A DNA stretch of 15,974 nt from Deltaproteobacteria bacterium (lineage in GTDB: Bacteria > Bdellovibrionota_F > JAHFAK01), in contig JAHFAK010000047.1 in NCBI GenBank assembly GCA_023250585.1, positions 1-15,974 on the forward strand. The letters are read 5' to 3'. The position numbers were made by a program, and so were the translations under genes. Positions 1 to 7,984 of this stretch are shown here, piece after piece; the stretch's first letter is position 1, and the number at the start of each line of letters is the position of its first letter. Under the pieces are notes generated by a model, which saw only the letters and a program-made list of their open reading frames with translations, searched no databases and had not been told where the DNA came from.

Positions 1-1
1 C

Positions 2-3000
2 ACGATAGGCAATGATATATTTGTAGGTAAATATGCCTACATGAGCCCCGAGCAATTGCTGAGAAAAGAACTGACACCAAAATCTGACATATTTTCAGCA
101 GGCATTGTTCTCTATGAACTTATCTTTAAAAAACTTCCTCCGGGACGAATGGGAAATAGAAGTGTCTTAAATTTGGATAACGACAAATCCAGCGTAGATC
201 CCAAGCTTGATAAAAGTTTAATGAACACTCTTCCTCATGAACTAAAAAACATTATAGAGAAGGCAACTCAAACTAATCCAGAGGATCGCTATAAAAATGC
301 ATTAGATTTTCATGATGATTTAATGAGTTTTATTTTTGCCCATAATAAACGTGTTAATTCATTTTCCGCCGCTCATTATATTAAAATGGTATTTGCAGGC
401 GACCTGTATGAGCAGGAGGCAGAAGAAAAAGAATCAGAATCAACAACCTTTAGAGAAACAGTAACGTCATTTATTGAACAAAAGAAAGTAGCAGTTCTTA
501 CTATTAACATGAAACCAATAATGAGAGATACGGATAAGAATGAAACAGTGCTTGGTATGTTTCAAGAAGTGTTGCGAATTGTGCAAAAACACGGAGGAAT
601 TATTTATCGATTACGTGATACTGAACTCATTACGGTCTTTGGTCTTCCTAAAAATACAGAAGATGATGTGTATCGAGCTTTGCTTACAACGTTAGACGTG
701 AAAAACTATGTAAGCGGACTCAAACTCAATTTTAAAGTCGCCCTGACTCAGGCTTTAGACTTTGGTACGGTTATCGTAAACTTTAAAGACGAGGACTTAA
801 ATAATTTTACTATATCTGAAGGTCCTGAGAAGCACGTAAAAGACCTCATTGCTGTTGCATCTACCGGCGACATCTTATGTGGAAATTCAATTGAACATAT
901 GGTAAAAGATGAATTCCGATTTAGTCGAGTTAAACGAAACGATCAGTGGTGCTCAACTTTAATTGATAAAACAGAAAACTCACCTTCGTTGAAGAGTTCA
1001 CATGATTGCCACGAGCAATTTATTAATAGAAAAAAAGAATTGGATGTTGTTACCCATGCATTGCATGAAGTAACTATCGACAAGGGAAAAACGATAACGT
1101 TGACCGGAGAAGCAGGCATTGGAAAAACAGCGCTGATTTATGAAATATGCAGATACGCTGAGCAAGCAAATATTCAAGTCTTTGTAGGAAGATTTCATCC
1201 TTATATAAAAACGCCCTATTCATTCTTTAAACAATTAATTTTAGAACTTTTAAATAACAACAGGAGCAGCAAAGAAATATCTTCAGCCGAGATAAGTGAT
1301 CTCCAGGGTTTCGGGCTAACTCCCATGGAACTCGAATCAATTAAAAGCATTCTTTCCATGAGATATAAAAGTGAGACCTTTGATGCCCTTCCAGGAGAGA
1401 AAAGAAAACTCATCATCTTTATTGCTCTTAAAAAGATCATGCTGGGATGTGCAAATCAGAAGACAATCGTTGTTATTGAAGATATTCATTTAGCTGATGA
1501 ATTATCCCTTGAAGCAGTAGATTCAATCCTTGCCAATGGACCGCTTTCTGATATCCTTTTGATCAAGACTCACCGAACGGAATTCTCGTATCCCTGGAAA
1601 AACCTCGATCTTTCAGAAATAACAATGGAGCTTGAGCCACTTGATGTAAGAACCTTAGGAAATTATTTAGAAACAATAACATTGTGTCCACTAGAAGAAA
1701 ATTCCCTGGCACAAATCTATAGTAAATCATCAGGTAATCCATTATTTGCAGCAGAACTTACCAAAAGCTTACTTGATAATAAAACATTGGAAAAAATTAA
1801 TAACAAGTATGTTTTAGGAAAAGACAAAGATGGTTTTATCGTTCCCGATACCATTTATACTTTACTCGCTTCACGTATCGATGGCCTTCCCAAGCAATTG
1901 AAAGAAATCTTGAGGATTGTATCGATTATCGGGAATGAATTTATCGTTGATACACTTGGTGCTCTTTCGAATAAAGATTCTAATAGTTTACATCATACCC
2001 TCGCCCAATTGCAATCAGAAGGAATGATACGGAAAACAGAGAATGGCTTTACTATAACTCATGCGCTCATGAGAGATGTTGTGTACAAAAACATTCCCAC
2101 TGATACAAGGAAGCAGTTACACAAAAAGACAGCTGATTATCTTCTTGAAAAGTACACTCATGAATTGGAAGAGCATACGAATGAGCTTACGTATCATTAC
2201 AGTAATTCCAACGATGCCCAGAAGGCTTTCTATTATTTAGTTAAGGCTGGAGATGAAGCACACAAGATTTATCTCCTGAACGAAGCACATCGATACTATA
2301 GTGAAGCCATTGTTTGTTTTACCAACAACCTGACGCTCTTTGGAGATAGCTATATTGTGCTTATTGAACTTCATTATAAAGTAGGAATTATCAATCAAAT
2401 TTTGGGAAAACTTCAAGACGCACTTATAATGCTTAACAAAGCAATTAAACTATCAAAAGAACATCAGATTTTTGAGTTTGTTCCTAAGATCTATCATACG
2501 GTAGCTCATGTCTTTAATCTTAAAGGAGATTACAAGAAAGCGCTTTTTTTTATACAAAAGGCAACAACTATTTCAGCCAAAACCGGTAATCGGATAGATA
2601 CGCTTGAATTCTTACGTGAAGAAGCAGATATCTATCGAACAATCCATAATAATACAAAAGCTCAAGAAATATTAGAAAGAGGTTTACAAGAAGTAAGACA
2701 TTTAGGTGATAACTACTTGGAAAGTCGGTACTTAAATAATTTAGGCATTATCTACGGTGATATCAATTATAAAAAGGCATTACTCTATTTTAAAGAGTCA
2801 CTCGTATTCCCTCAGGAAATGAACGATAAACTCGCGCTTTCCGTTGTATTCTCAAATATCTCAGCGCTTTTCTATAAACTTAAAAAATTAGATAAAGCAA
2901 TTAAATATGCAAAAAGAAGCTTGCGGATTTCTTCCGAGATAGAAGATAAACTGGGCGTTTGTCTTAATCTCAATAATTTAGGAGAAATGTATTTAGCACT

Positions 3001-3349
3001 TGATGATCTTGATACAGCACTTCCTTATTTTAAAGAAGGGTTAGTACACTCACGTGAAATGTCCTGGAAGGAAGGAATGGTATCAAATAGCATTCATATG
3101 AGCCTTATCTATGTAATTAAAAACCATGATATATCTCTAACTAAAAAGATATTAGATGAGTCACTCAAAGGAGCTAAAGAATTACACCATCCTGAGCTTA
3201 TTGCAAAAGCCTATCTGATCCAGTCAAAAATCCTTGCTCTTGAAAACAAAGCAGAAGAATCACAGGTAGTTTTCAAAGATGCTCAAAGCTTAATTAAGCA
3301 GAATAATCTCTCACAGGCTGTGCAGGATTTTGAGAGAAAAATTCATTAA
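2..3349 (+). CDS. Ser/Thr protein kinase / cyclase-like / AAA ATPase / TPR protein, 5' end missing
   Basis: The frame is open to the window edge; the first Met (41) is internal, because the 13 codons before it encode the end of a kinase activation segment running into the YMSPEQ form of the APE motif. Residues here count from that Met. Residues 14-28 hold kinase subdomain IX (KSDIFSAGIVLYEL) and NPEDRY (79-84) subdomain XI. About 146-300 resembles a class III nucleotide cyclase domain, including the NTEDDVYRAL region, but the first metal-binding Asp is absent (VAVLTINM), so it is probably inactive. Next comes an ATPase module with Walker A GEAGIGKT (356-363) and Walker B TIVVIEDIH (475-483), then a helical region and TPR-like repeats (about 770-1090). 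The order matches the PknK-like or kinase/cyclase-fusion family of large cytoplasmic signalling proteins, in which the TPRs usually bind partners. Kinase N-lobe and catalytic loop are outside the window, so activity cannot be judged. Confidence 0.9.
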   Translation, partial: TIGNDIFVGKYAYMSPEQLLRKELTPKSDIFSAGIVLYELIFKKLPPGRMGNRSVLNLDNDKSSVDPKLDKSLMNTLPHELKNIIEKATQTNPEDRYKNALDFHDDLMSFIFAHNKRVNSFSAAHYIKMVFAGDLYEQEAEEKESESTTFRETVTSFIEQKKVAVLTINMKPIMRDTDKNETVLGMFQEVLRIVQKHGGIIYRLRDTELITVFGLPKNTEDDVYRALLTTLDVKNYVSGLKLNFKVALTQALDFGTVIVNFKDEDLNNFTISEGPEKHVKDLIAVASTGDILCGNSIEHMVKDEFRFSRVKRNDQWCSTLIDKTENSPSLKSSHDCHEQFINRKKELDVVTHALHEVTIDKGKTITLTGEAGIGKTALIYEICRYAEQANIQVFVGRFHPYIKTPYSFFKQLILELLNNNRSSKEISSAEISDLQGFGLTPMELESIKSILSMRYKSETFDALPGEKRKLIIFIALKKIMLGCANQKTIVVIEDIHLADELSLEAVDSILANGPLSDILLIKTHRTEFSYPWKNLDLSEITMELEPLDVRTLGNYLETITLCPLEENSLAQIYSKSSGNPLFAAELTKSLLDNKTLEKINNKYVLGKDKDGFIVPDTIYTLLASRIDGLPKQLKEILRIVSIIGNEFIVDTLGALSNKDSNSLHHTLAQLQSEGMIRKTENGFTITHALMRDVVYKNIPTDTRKQLHKKTADYLLEKYTHELEEHTNELTYHYSNSNDAQKAFYYLVKAGDEAHKIYLLNEAHRYYSEAIVCFTNNLTLFGDSYIVLIELHYKVGIINQILGKLQDALIMLNKAIKLSKEHQIFEFVPKIYHTVAHVFNLKGDYKKALFFIQKATTISAKTGNRIDTLEFLREEADIYRTIHNNTKAQEILERGLQEVRHLGDNYLESRYLNNLGIIYGDINYKKALLYFKESLVFPQEMNDKLALSVVFSNISALFYKLKKLDKAIKYAKRSLRISSEIEDKLGVCLNLNNLGEMYLALDDLDTALPYFKEGLVHSREMSWKEGMVSNSIHMSLIYVIKNHDISLTKKILDESLKGAKELHHPELIAKAYLIQSKILALENKAEESQVVFKDAQSLIKQNNLSQAVQDFERKIH

Positions 3350-3377
3350 TCCTTACACCAACCGCTCGTTGCCAAAA

Positions 3378-3406
3378 TTGACTTTTACCAAAAAATAGCA
3401 TAAACA
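3378..3406 (+). promoter_or_regulatory. Possible sigma-70-type promoter before the 231-aa exported protein gene
   Basis: TTGACT at 3378-3383 matches the -35 consensus at five of six positions. It is followed after 17 bp by TAAACA (3401-3406), a poor -10 with three of six matches. The position just upstream of the gene at 3441 is right. The weak -10 keeps confidence low. Confidence 0.3.
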
Positions 3407-3429
3407 GTCTTTGATAAAAACAAATTGTG

Positions 3430-3436
3430 GGAGGTG
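3430..3436 (+). promoter_or_regulatory. Ribosome binding site that sets the start at 3441
   Basis: GGAGGTG lies 4 nt before the ATG at 3441. It favours this start over the in-frame ATG at 3411, which would add ten residues ahead of the signal peptide and has no comparable site. Confidence 0.75.
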
Positions 3437-3440
3437 CACC

Positions 3441-4136
3441 ATGAGACGAGTATACGCTCTATTTTTAGTTCTTAGTATGTCTTTATTTATCATCTCTGCC
3501 AAAAAATTCTCCCGTGAGCCTAATGGAGATTTAGATGCATATAATGGGGAAGATGATCCCTTCCAAGATACCTATATTGAGTATATCAGCGTGGATACTC
3601 ATAAGCCTATTCCTACAGGCAATTTAGGGCGTCCTGATGTGTATTTAATTACCACAAATATAAAAACAAAAGAAAAGACTATCAAAAATACAACTCCTCT
3701 TGTTCCGTATGGTCAATTTAATGGAGAAGGTGGTTTCCCAATACCAAGTGGCTATGCTGTTGTTAATAAGGAATATTTCCTCAACTACATTGTTCCATCG
3801 AGTGACAAAGAGCGATTAAGCCAGTGGTTTGCAGCTTCTCCATATCCAACAAAACCTACTGGAGATTTTTTTGCTGAACCAGTCGTAATTTATTCTCCTG
3901 ATGCTATTTTAGGAGAAGATCCCTACGATGCACAGTATCATTTTGAAATAGTGAGCCTGGCATTTTATTTGCCTTTTACCGATGAATATGGTGATGGAAC
4001 GCGTCTCATTATGAAAGCAGATGACCTTCCCGTATATGACTATGATGTTATTCTTCAAGGAGATGCGGATAAACTAACCGATATCAGCTTTAAAAATACT
4101 GTCGTAGTCACTAAGACTATTCTTAATGTGAGATAA
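3441..4136 (+). CDS. Exported protein of unknown function (231 aa)
   Basis: I do not recognise this protein. The chosen ATG follows a strong GGAGGTG site and puts a typical signal peptide at the very N-terminus: MRR, then a hydrophobic run YALFLVLSMSLFIISA, with likely cleavage after ISA. The mature part is about 210 residues, rich in Asp, Tyr and Pro, without cysteines or further membrane segments, so it is probably soluble in the periplasm or outside the cell. The beta-prone C-terminal half ends in alternating hydrophobic residues (VVVTKTILNV). It lies 91 bp after the kinase/TPR gene and converges with the thrombospondin-repeat gene, sharing 14 bp at the 3' ends, so no terminator fits between them. 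A partner or wall-associated role is possible, but nothing in the sequence shows one. Confidence 0.8.
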   Translation: MRRVYALFLVLSMSLFIISAKKFSREPNGDLDAYNGEDDPFQDTYIEYISVDTHKPIPTGNLGRPDVYLITTNIKTKEKTIKNTTPLVPYGQFNGEGGFPIPSGYAVVNKEYFLNYIVPSSDKERLSQWFAASPYPTKPTGDFFAEPVVIYSPDAILGEDPYDAQYHFEIVSLAFYLPFTDEYGDGTRLIMKADDLPVYDYDVILQGDADKLTDISFKNTVVVTKTILNVR

Positions 4137-5970
4137 TCTGAAATGGCCAACATTTCTTATACGGAATAATAAACGTTCTATCGAATATATCGGGTCTCCG
4201 ATTGGTGTTTCGATCATAATTAGTCCCAAATTCAGAATTGATTAAATTATCTAAATAAGAAATGTCGTTGACATTAAAATATTCTAAGTCGTTTTTCGTT
4301 AGGAAATCTATTATTTTATAGCTTTCTGTAAGCCTCAAGAATGAGAAATAATTATTACTATCTCGAGCTTCTTTAACCAACACAGTGCCTATGAGAAAAA
4401 CAATACCTGCAAAATGACCTTTTCCTCTGAGTACTGCAGCAGTGCTTACTACTCTATTTGATGGATTAATTATATCTGGATGTATTCCGCAATGACATGA
4501 GGTTTCACCATTGTATCCTTCAGTACAATCCGCAGGTGTGTATTGTACTGCTCCCGGCATTCCATCATTCTGGAGCTGTATATACGCACACGCATATTCG
4601 AATTGGTCACGGAGTCGTTCGCGATTACGTCGATTACCTACGGTGAAAGAAATAGGCTTACTATTATTATCAAATAACCGATCTTCTAAACGATCATCTA
4701 TCTCGTCTTTTTTATCCTGCATGCAGGTAAGCATAGCTCGGAGCATCTCCTCATATGTTTGCTTAGGCGGTGCCATACCGTAATTTGTGTCTTGTACACC
4801 ATAATAGAGATCAACTAAGACTTCATCACCCAGATCATTAAAAGTATAGAGTTGATTAAATATAGAGCTGGTAACTTTTAATACTACAGCACCCAGGTTA
4901 GTCATACTCCCTCGACTGATAATTTCAGGAACTAAACTTCCTCGTGATATGATACTCCCTCGTGATATAATCTCACCGTTGATGATTATTGATTCAATGT
5001 ATTCTCCTGCAAGGGTATTTCCGGATAAAAGAGGGACATCTATATTTTTAGTATCTACATTATCAATGAGTTGTCCACAATAGCGAAATTCATTATTCTC
5101 TTTTGTATACATTTTATAGCATTCATATGTTTCTTCATCATCAGCACATTCGTAGAGCAAGAAGAGATCTGTGGTCGTACTTTCAACTTCTTCGTTCTTA
5201 TCAGTATTGCCATCATCTTCCCGCTTTCGATCATCATAATCATCACAGACATCACCCTTTTTATCAGCGTCAATGTCAGCCTGATCTGGATTAGTATGAT
5301 AGGGACAATTATCTTCATTATTATTCTTTGTATCACCATCAAGATTGTCATCGCACACATCACCTATGCCATCGCCATCTTGATCCTTTTGATCGGTATT
5401 TTGAATATCTGAGCAATTATCTAAATCATTAGCAATTCCATCTTCATCTTTATCGACATCAGGATTGCAGGTATTTTCATCATTATAAGGGCATTTATCT
5501 TCAGAATCAGGAATACCATCATCGTCCTTATCAGTATCACAGGCATCGCCTTCGGAATCTCCATCTGCATCAGCTTGATCTTTATTTACTGTAGCAGGGC
5601 AATTATCTACGGTATCAAGGATACTATCATTGTCTGAATCCTGACATGCATCTCCAATGCCATTAGGAGGATCATCACTATCATGCTGATCTGGATTTGA
5701 AACTGCAGGACAATTATCATCTGCATCGATAATGCCATCAGCATCGGTGTCTGTTTCTGGATCAGCATAGATTACTTGAGTTGGATCATCTCCCTGAGAA
5801 ATATCACTTTCCGTCGATGCTTTCTCATCATCATCATCTCCTCCACCACACCAGGGAATACCTAATGATAAGATGAGCAATATGATCCCGATTACAATAA
5901 CAATAATTGCTGGGTAGAGACATGATTCTTGTTGATGTTGTTTCTTGTGCCACTGAAAATACTGTAACAT
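4123..5970 (-). CDS. Membrane-anchored thrombospondin type 3 repeat protein (615 aa)
   Basis: A hydrophobic segment at about 20-39 (AIIVIVIGIILLILSLGIPW) follows a short charged N-terminus; the next Cys lacks a proper lipobox, so a membrane anchor with the rest outside the cytoplasm is likeliest. Residues about 73-245 are thrombospondin type 3 repeats: repeated DxDxDGIxDxxDNCP units separated by DQxDxDGDGIGDxCD units, with regularly spaced Cys. In this family the Asp side chains bind Ca2+ and the Cys pair up, giving a rigid calcium-dependent stalk. The C-terminal 350 residues are unfamiliar; they contain three copies of IISRGS (334-355), a Cys-rich stretch near 461-494 and a hydrophobic patch near 517-532. 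There is no Shine-Dalgarno sequence before the ATG, and a palindrome abuts it. A cell-surface adhesion or structural role is inferred. Start confidence is moderate. Confidence 0.85.
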   Translation of the reverse strand: MLQYFQWHKKQHQQESCLYPAIIVIVIGIILLILSLGIPWCGGGDDDDEKASTESDISQGDDPTQVIYADPETDTDADGIIDADDNCPAVSNPDQHDSDDPPNGIGDACQDSDNDSILDTVDNCPATVNKDQADADGDSEGDACDTDKDDDGIPDSEDKCPYNDENTCNPDVDKDEDGIANDLDNCSDIQNTDQKDQDGDGIGDVCDDNLDGDTKNNNEDNCPYHTNPDQADIDADKKGDVCDDYDDRKREDDGNTDKNEEVESTTTDLFLLYECADDEETYECYKMYTKENNEFRYCGQLIDNVDTKNIDVPLLSGNTLAGEYIESIIINGEIISRGSIISRGSLVPEIISRGSMTNLGAVVLKVTSSIFNQLYTFNDLGDEVLVDLYYGVQDTNYGMAPPKQTYEEMLRAMLTCMQDKKDEIDDRLEDRLFDNNSKPISFTVGNRRNRERLRDQFEYACAYIQLQNDGMPGAVQYTPADCTEGYNGETSCHCGIHPDIINPSNRVVSTAAVLRGKGHFAGIVFLIGTVLVKEARDSNNYFSFLRLTESYKIIDFLTKNDLEYFNVNDISYLDNLINSEFGTNYDRNTNRRPDIFDRTFIIPYKKCWPFQIISH

Positions 5971-5988
5971 ATGATACAGTATATCATA
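5970..5988. repeat. Palindrome abutting the start codon of the TSP3-repeat gene
   Basis: A perfect inverted repeat has arms TATGATA (5970-5976) and TATCATA (5982-5988) around CAGTA. It touches the first base of the ATG on the minus strand. It could be an operator or a weak RNA hairpin covering the start region; the sequence does not decide between them. Confidence 0.55.
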
Positions 5989-6023
5989 GTTTGTGATAAA
6001 AAAGAAGGGTAAATCTTTAGAAT

Positions 6024-6052
6024 CTTATAACCTATTGTTCTGATTGTGTAAA
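6024..6052 (-). promoter_or_regulatory. Sigma-70-type promoter for the TSP3-repeat gene
   Basis: On the minus strand TTTACA (6052-6047) matches the -35 box at five of six positions. It is followed after exactly 17 bp by TATAAG (6029-6024), five of six for the -10. Transcription would begin near 6017, leaving about 47 nt of leader that contains the palindrome at 5970-5988. It lies between the end of the kinase gene and this gene, so the TSP3 gene probably has its own promoter. Confidence 0.5.
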
Positions 6053-6112
6053 TAATAGATAATTCTACTCAATTACCAGTTGTTTTTCATAAATGGAAAA
6101 AGTATAAAATAA

Positions 6113-7984
6113 TTACACTGATTCATGAATGGAATCTTCTCGTCTTTCTGATTCTTCTTCGAACAGAGAATGCGGAAGTATCTCAATTGGTACACTGCCT
6201 GCTAATCCCTTGGGTAATAAGCTTACACCAAGGAGTTCGCAACGAGTTCTGATTCTTTCCTCTTCAAAGTGACTCGTAACAAGAATCGAATGTTTTCCAA
6301 TATTCAATCGTTCAATGAGATCAAGGCCTGTTTCTTGCTCTCCCAGTAATTCATAATCACTGAGAAGATAGTATGACTCCCACTTCTGATTCTCTAACAA
6401 AAAAGACAGAGCTTTTGCCGACGTAAAATGCATATGCATGACATTGTATCGAGTAAAGTCACTCTCTCGAAACCTCCGCTTCCAAACTTCATGTATCGAT
6501 GTATCATCATCCAAAATAAGCATCATGGTATTGGGAAAAATGGTAAGTTTCGGCAAAAACCATACGGGAGCTTTAGCTCGTTTGAAGGACAATTTCAGTG
6601 TTGTTCCCTGTCCTTCTTCTGAATCAATCGTGATATCTCCTCCCCATCTCTTCATGGTTTCTTTTGCATGGAAGAGCCCTAATCCTGAGCCTCCAGCTTT
6701 TCCGAAACTAAAGTTATGATCACACACCTTGGCAATAATATTTTGTGGAATACCTCTTCCGTTGTCTTCAATGGTCAGCAGAATCTTTGTGTCTTCAGCA
6801 GATACAGTAAGAACAACTTTACCCTCTTCATGACATGCCTCAACTGCATTATTGATTATATTTGAAATCATTCGCTTAAATTCCACCGGCTCTATCTCTA
6901 CAAAGGCTCCATACGATGATTGATCGCACTGGTCTTCTATAGAAATTCCCGATCGATCTCGATATTGCGTTCGCTTTTCAGAAACTATGCTTTCAAGGAG
7001 ACTTGGAAGTAATTCAATGCTTATCTTATGTGCTCGAACGGAAATAGATTGAGCATCTTTTTTCTCTTGCTTCATGAGCGATAGATTATTCGCTATATCT
7101 TGAATTCGCTTTACTGAATTTCGGAGTAATATCCGCTCTCCTTCTGGTATTGCTTCAATATGCCTCACCAATATATTCAAAGCTGCTAAGGGCGATCGTA
7201 TGTCGTGTGCTACCTGGGCAGAGATCTGCTCTATAGCAACGTATTTTTCAGTTTTGAGTTGTATTTCGTATTCTCTCAAAAGTGCTTTTTTAAGATCTTT
7301 AGACACCATATGAATAGTTTCTGCAACTTGGTTGAGTTCAGTAGACCCTAATGATGTTGGAATATTAACAGAATCAGTCATACCACGTAGATATTCACGA
7401 ATGTTTGGAATTGCACCTGTCAGTTCCATAATGGGTTTTACAACTGATTTTGAAAGAAGAGTACGACTCGTCATAAAAAGAAAAAGGAGTGAAAATAACA
7501 AAATACATAAGGCAAATAGAAGTGAACTCTTAAGAAAAGATGCCATAGAGAGATCAACCGGCTGAGCAAAGAAAATTGTTCCCAGACCTTCTCTCAAAAT
7601 ACTAATTTGTCTTGACACCACAACGAAACCATTTTCTAAGAAATCAGACTTAGATTGTTCAAAGTGTGAACGAAATATTTCTTTAGCCTTGTTACTCTCA
7701 TAGATCGCAGAGCCGTCTTTACGATAAAGCCCTATTTCTAAATCCTTATTTTCTTTCACTATCGATTGGCCCCGCATTAGAGCTGCATAGAACTTATCAT
7801 TAACAAACTCTTGGACAAGCAACGGAAGCTGTCCATCTATTAAACCATTGAGTCTTTGTTTTGCAGAGGCAATAACCTGATGTTTGTGTGCATTGCTTAA
7901 AATGAAGTAAAATCCAAAAGTTATGATGATAGAGGTCGAGATCGCAACTATAAAAATTCGGTTAAGTTGACTAGCGAGTCGCAT
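6113..7984 (-). CDS. Hybrid sensor histidine kinase with C-terminal receiver domain (623 aa)
   Basis: Two membrane segments (about 9-30 and 150-172) enclose a roughly 120-residue extracytoplasmic sensor region. A HAMP-like linker follows, then the kinase core: H box VAHDIRSPLAALN with phosphorylatable His260, N box NIINNAVEA, G1 box DNGRG (407-411) and G2 box GGSGLGL (431-437). After a linker, residues about 487-605 form a receiver domain with the acidic pocket DDD (492-494), likely phosphorylated Asp543, Thr570/Ser571 and Lys592. There is no Hpt domain, so this receiver may regulate the kinase rather than pass phosphate on. The ATG overlaps the 3' end of the permease/binding-protein gene by 14 bp and follows GGAAAGG, indicating translational coupling. 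The sigma-54 activator encoded nearby at 10229-11590 is the obvious partner. Its overall family is clear; the ligand is unknown. Confidence 0.92.
   Translation of the reverse strand: MRLASQLNRIFIVAISTSIIITFGFYFILSNAHKHQVIASAKQRLNGLIDGQLPLLVQEFVNDKFYAALMRGQSIVKENKDLEIGLYRKDGSAIYESNKAKEIFRSHFEQSKSDFLENGFVVVSRQISILREGLGTIFFAQPVDLSMASFLKSSLLFALCILLFSLLFLFMTSRTLLSKSVVKPIMELTGAIPNIREYLRGMTDSVNIPTSLGSTELNQVAETIHMVSKDLKKALLREYEIQLKTEKYVAIEQISAQVAHDIRSPLAALNILVRHIEAIPEGERILLRNSVKRIQDIANNLSLMKQEKKDAQSISVRAHKISIELLPSLLESIVSEKRTQYRDRSGISIEDQCDQSSYGAFVEIEPVEFKRMISNIINNAVEACHEEGKVVLTVSAEDTKILLTIEDNGRGIPQNIIAKVCDHNFSFGKAGGSGLGLFHAKETMKRWGGDITIDSEEGQGTTLKLSFKRAKAPVWFLPKLTIFPNTMMLILDDDTSIHEVWKRRFRESDFTRYNVMHMHFTSAKALSFLLENQKWESYYLLSDYELLGEQETGLDLIERLNIGKHSILVTSHFEEERIRTRCELLGVSLLPKGLAGSVPIEILPHSLFEEESERREDSIHESV

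Noticed and set aside
3958-3973. Sigma-54-like sequence TGGCATTTTATTTGCC inside the 231-aa exported protein gene
   Set aside because: The GG/GC spacing is right, but two defined positions fail, it is inside coding sequence, and it would drive only the last part of a gene into a convergent neighbour. Probably chance.
5055-5412. Several hydrophobic open frames on both strands within the TSP3 gene
   Set aside because: They are shadows of the Asp-rich repeats: GAT codons read in other frames give Ile/Met/His-rich strings.
5648-5663. Sigma-54-like sequence on the minus strand in the TSP3 repeats
   Set aside because: It arises from repeated Asp-Gly-Ile codons; similar near-matches recur with the repeat (also near 5740), with two defined positions wrong.
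6083-6101. TTTTTC/GAAAAA inverted repeat downstream of the kinase gene as a terminator
   Set aside because: The stem is almost all A-T and no U tract follows on the minus strand.
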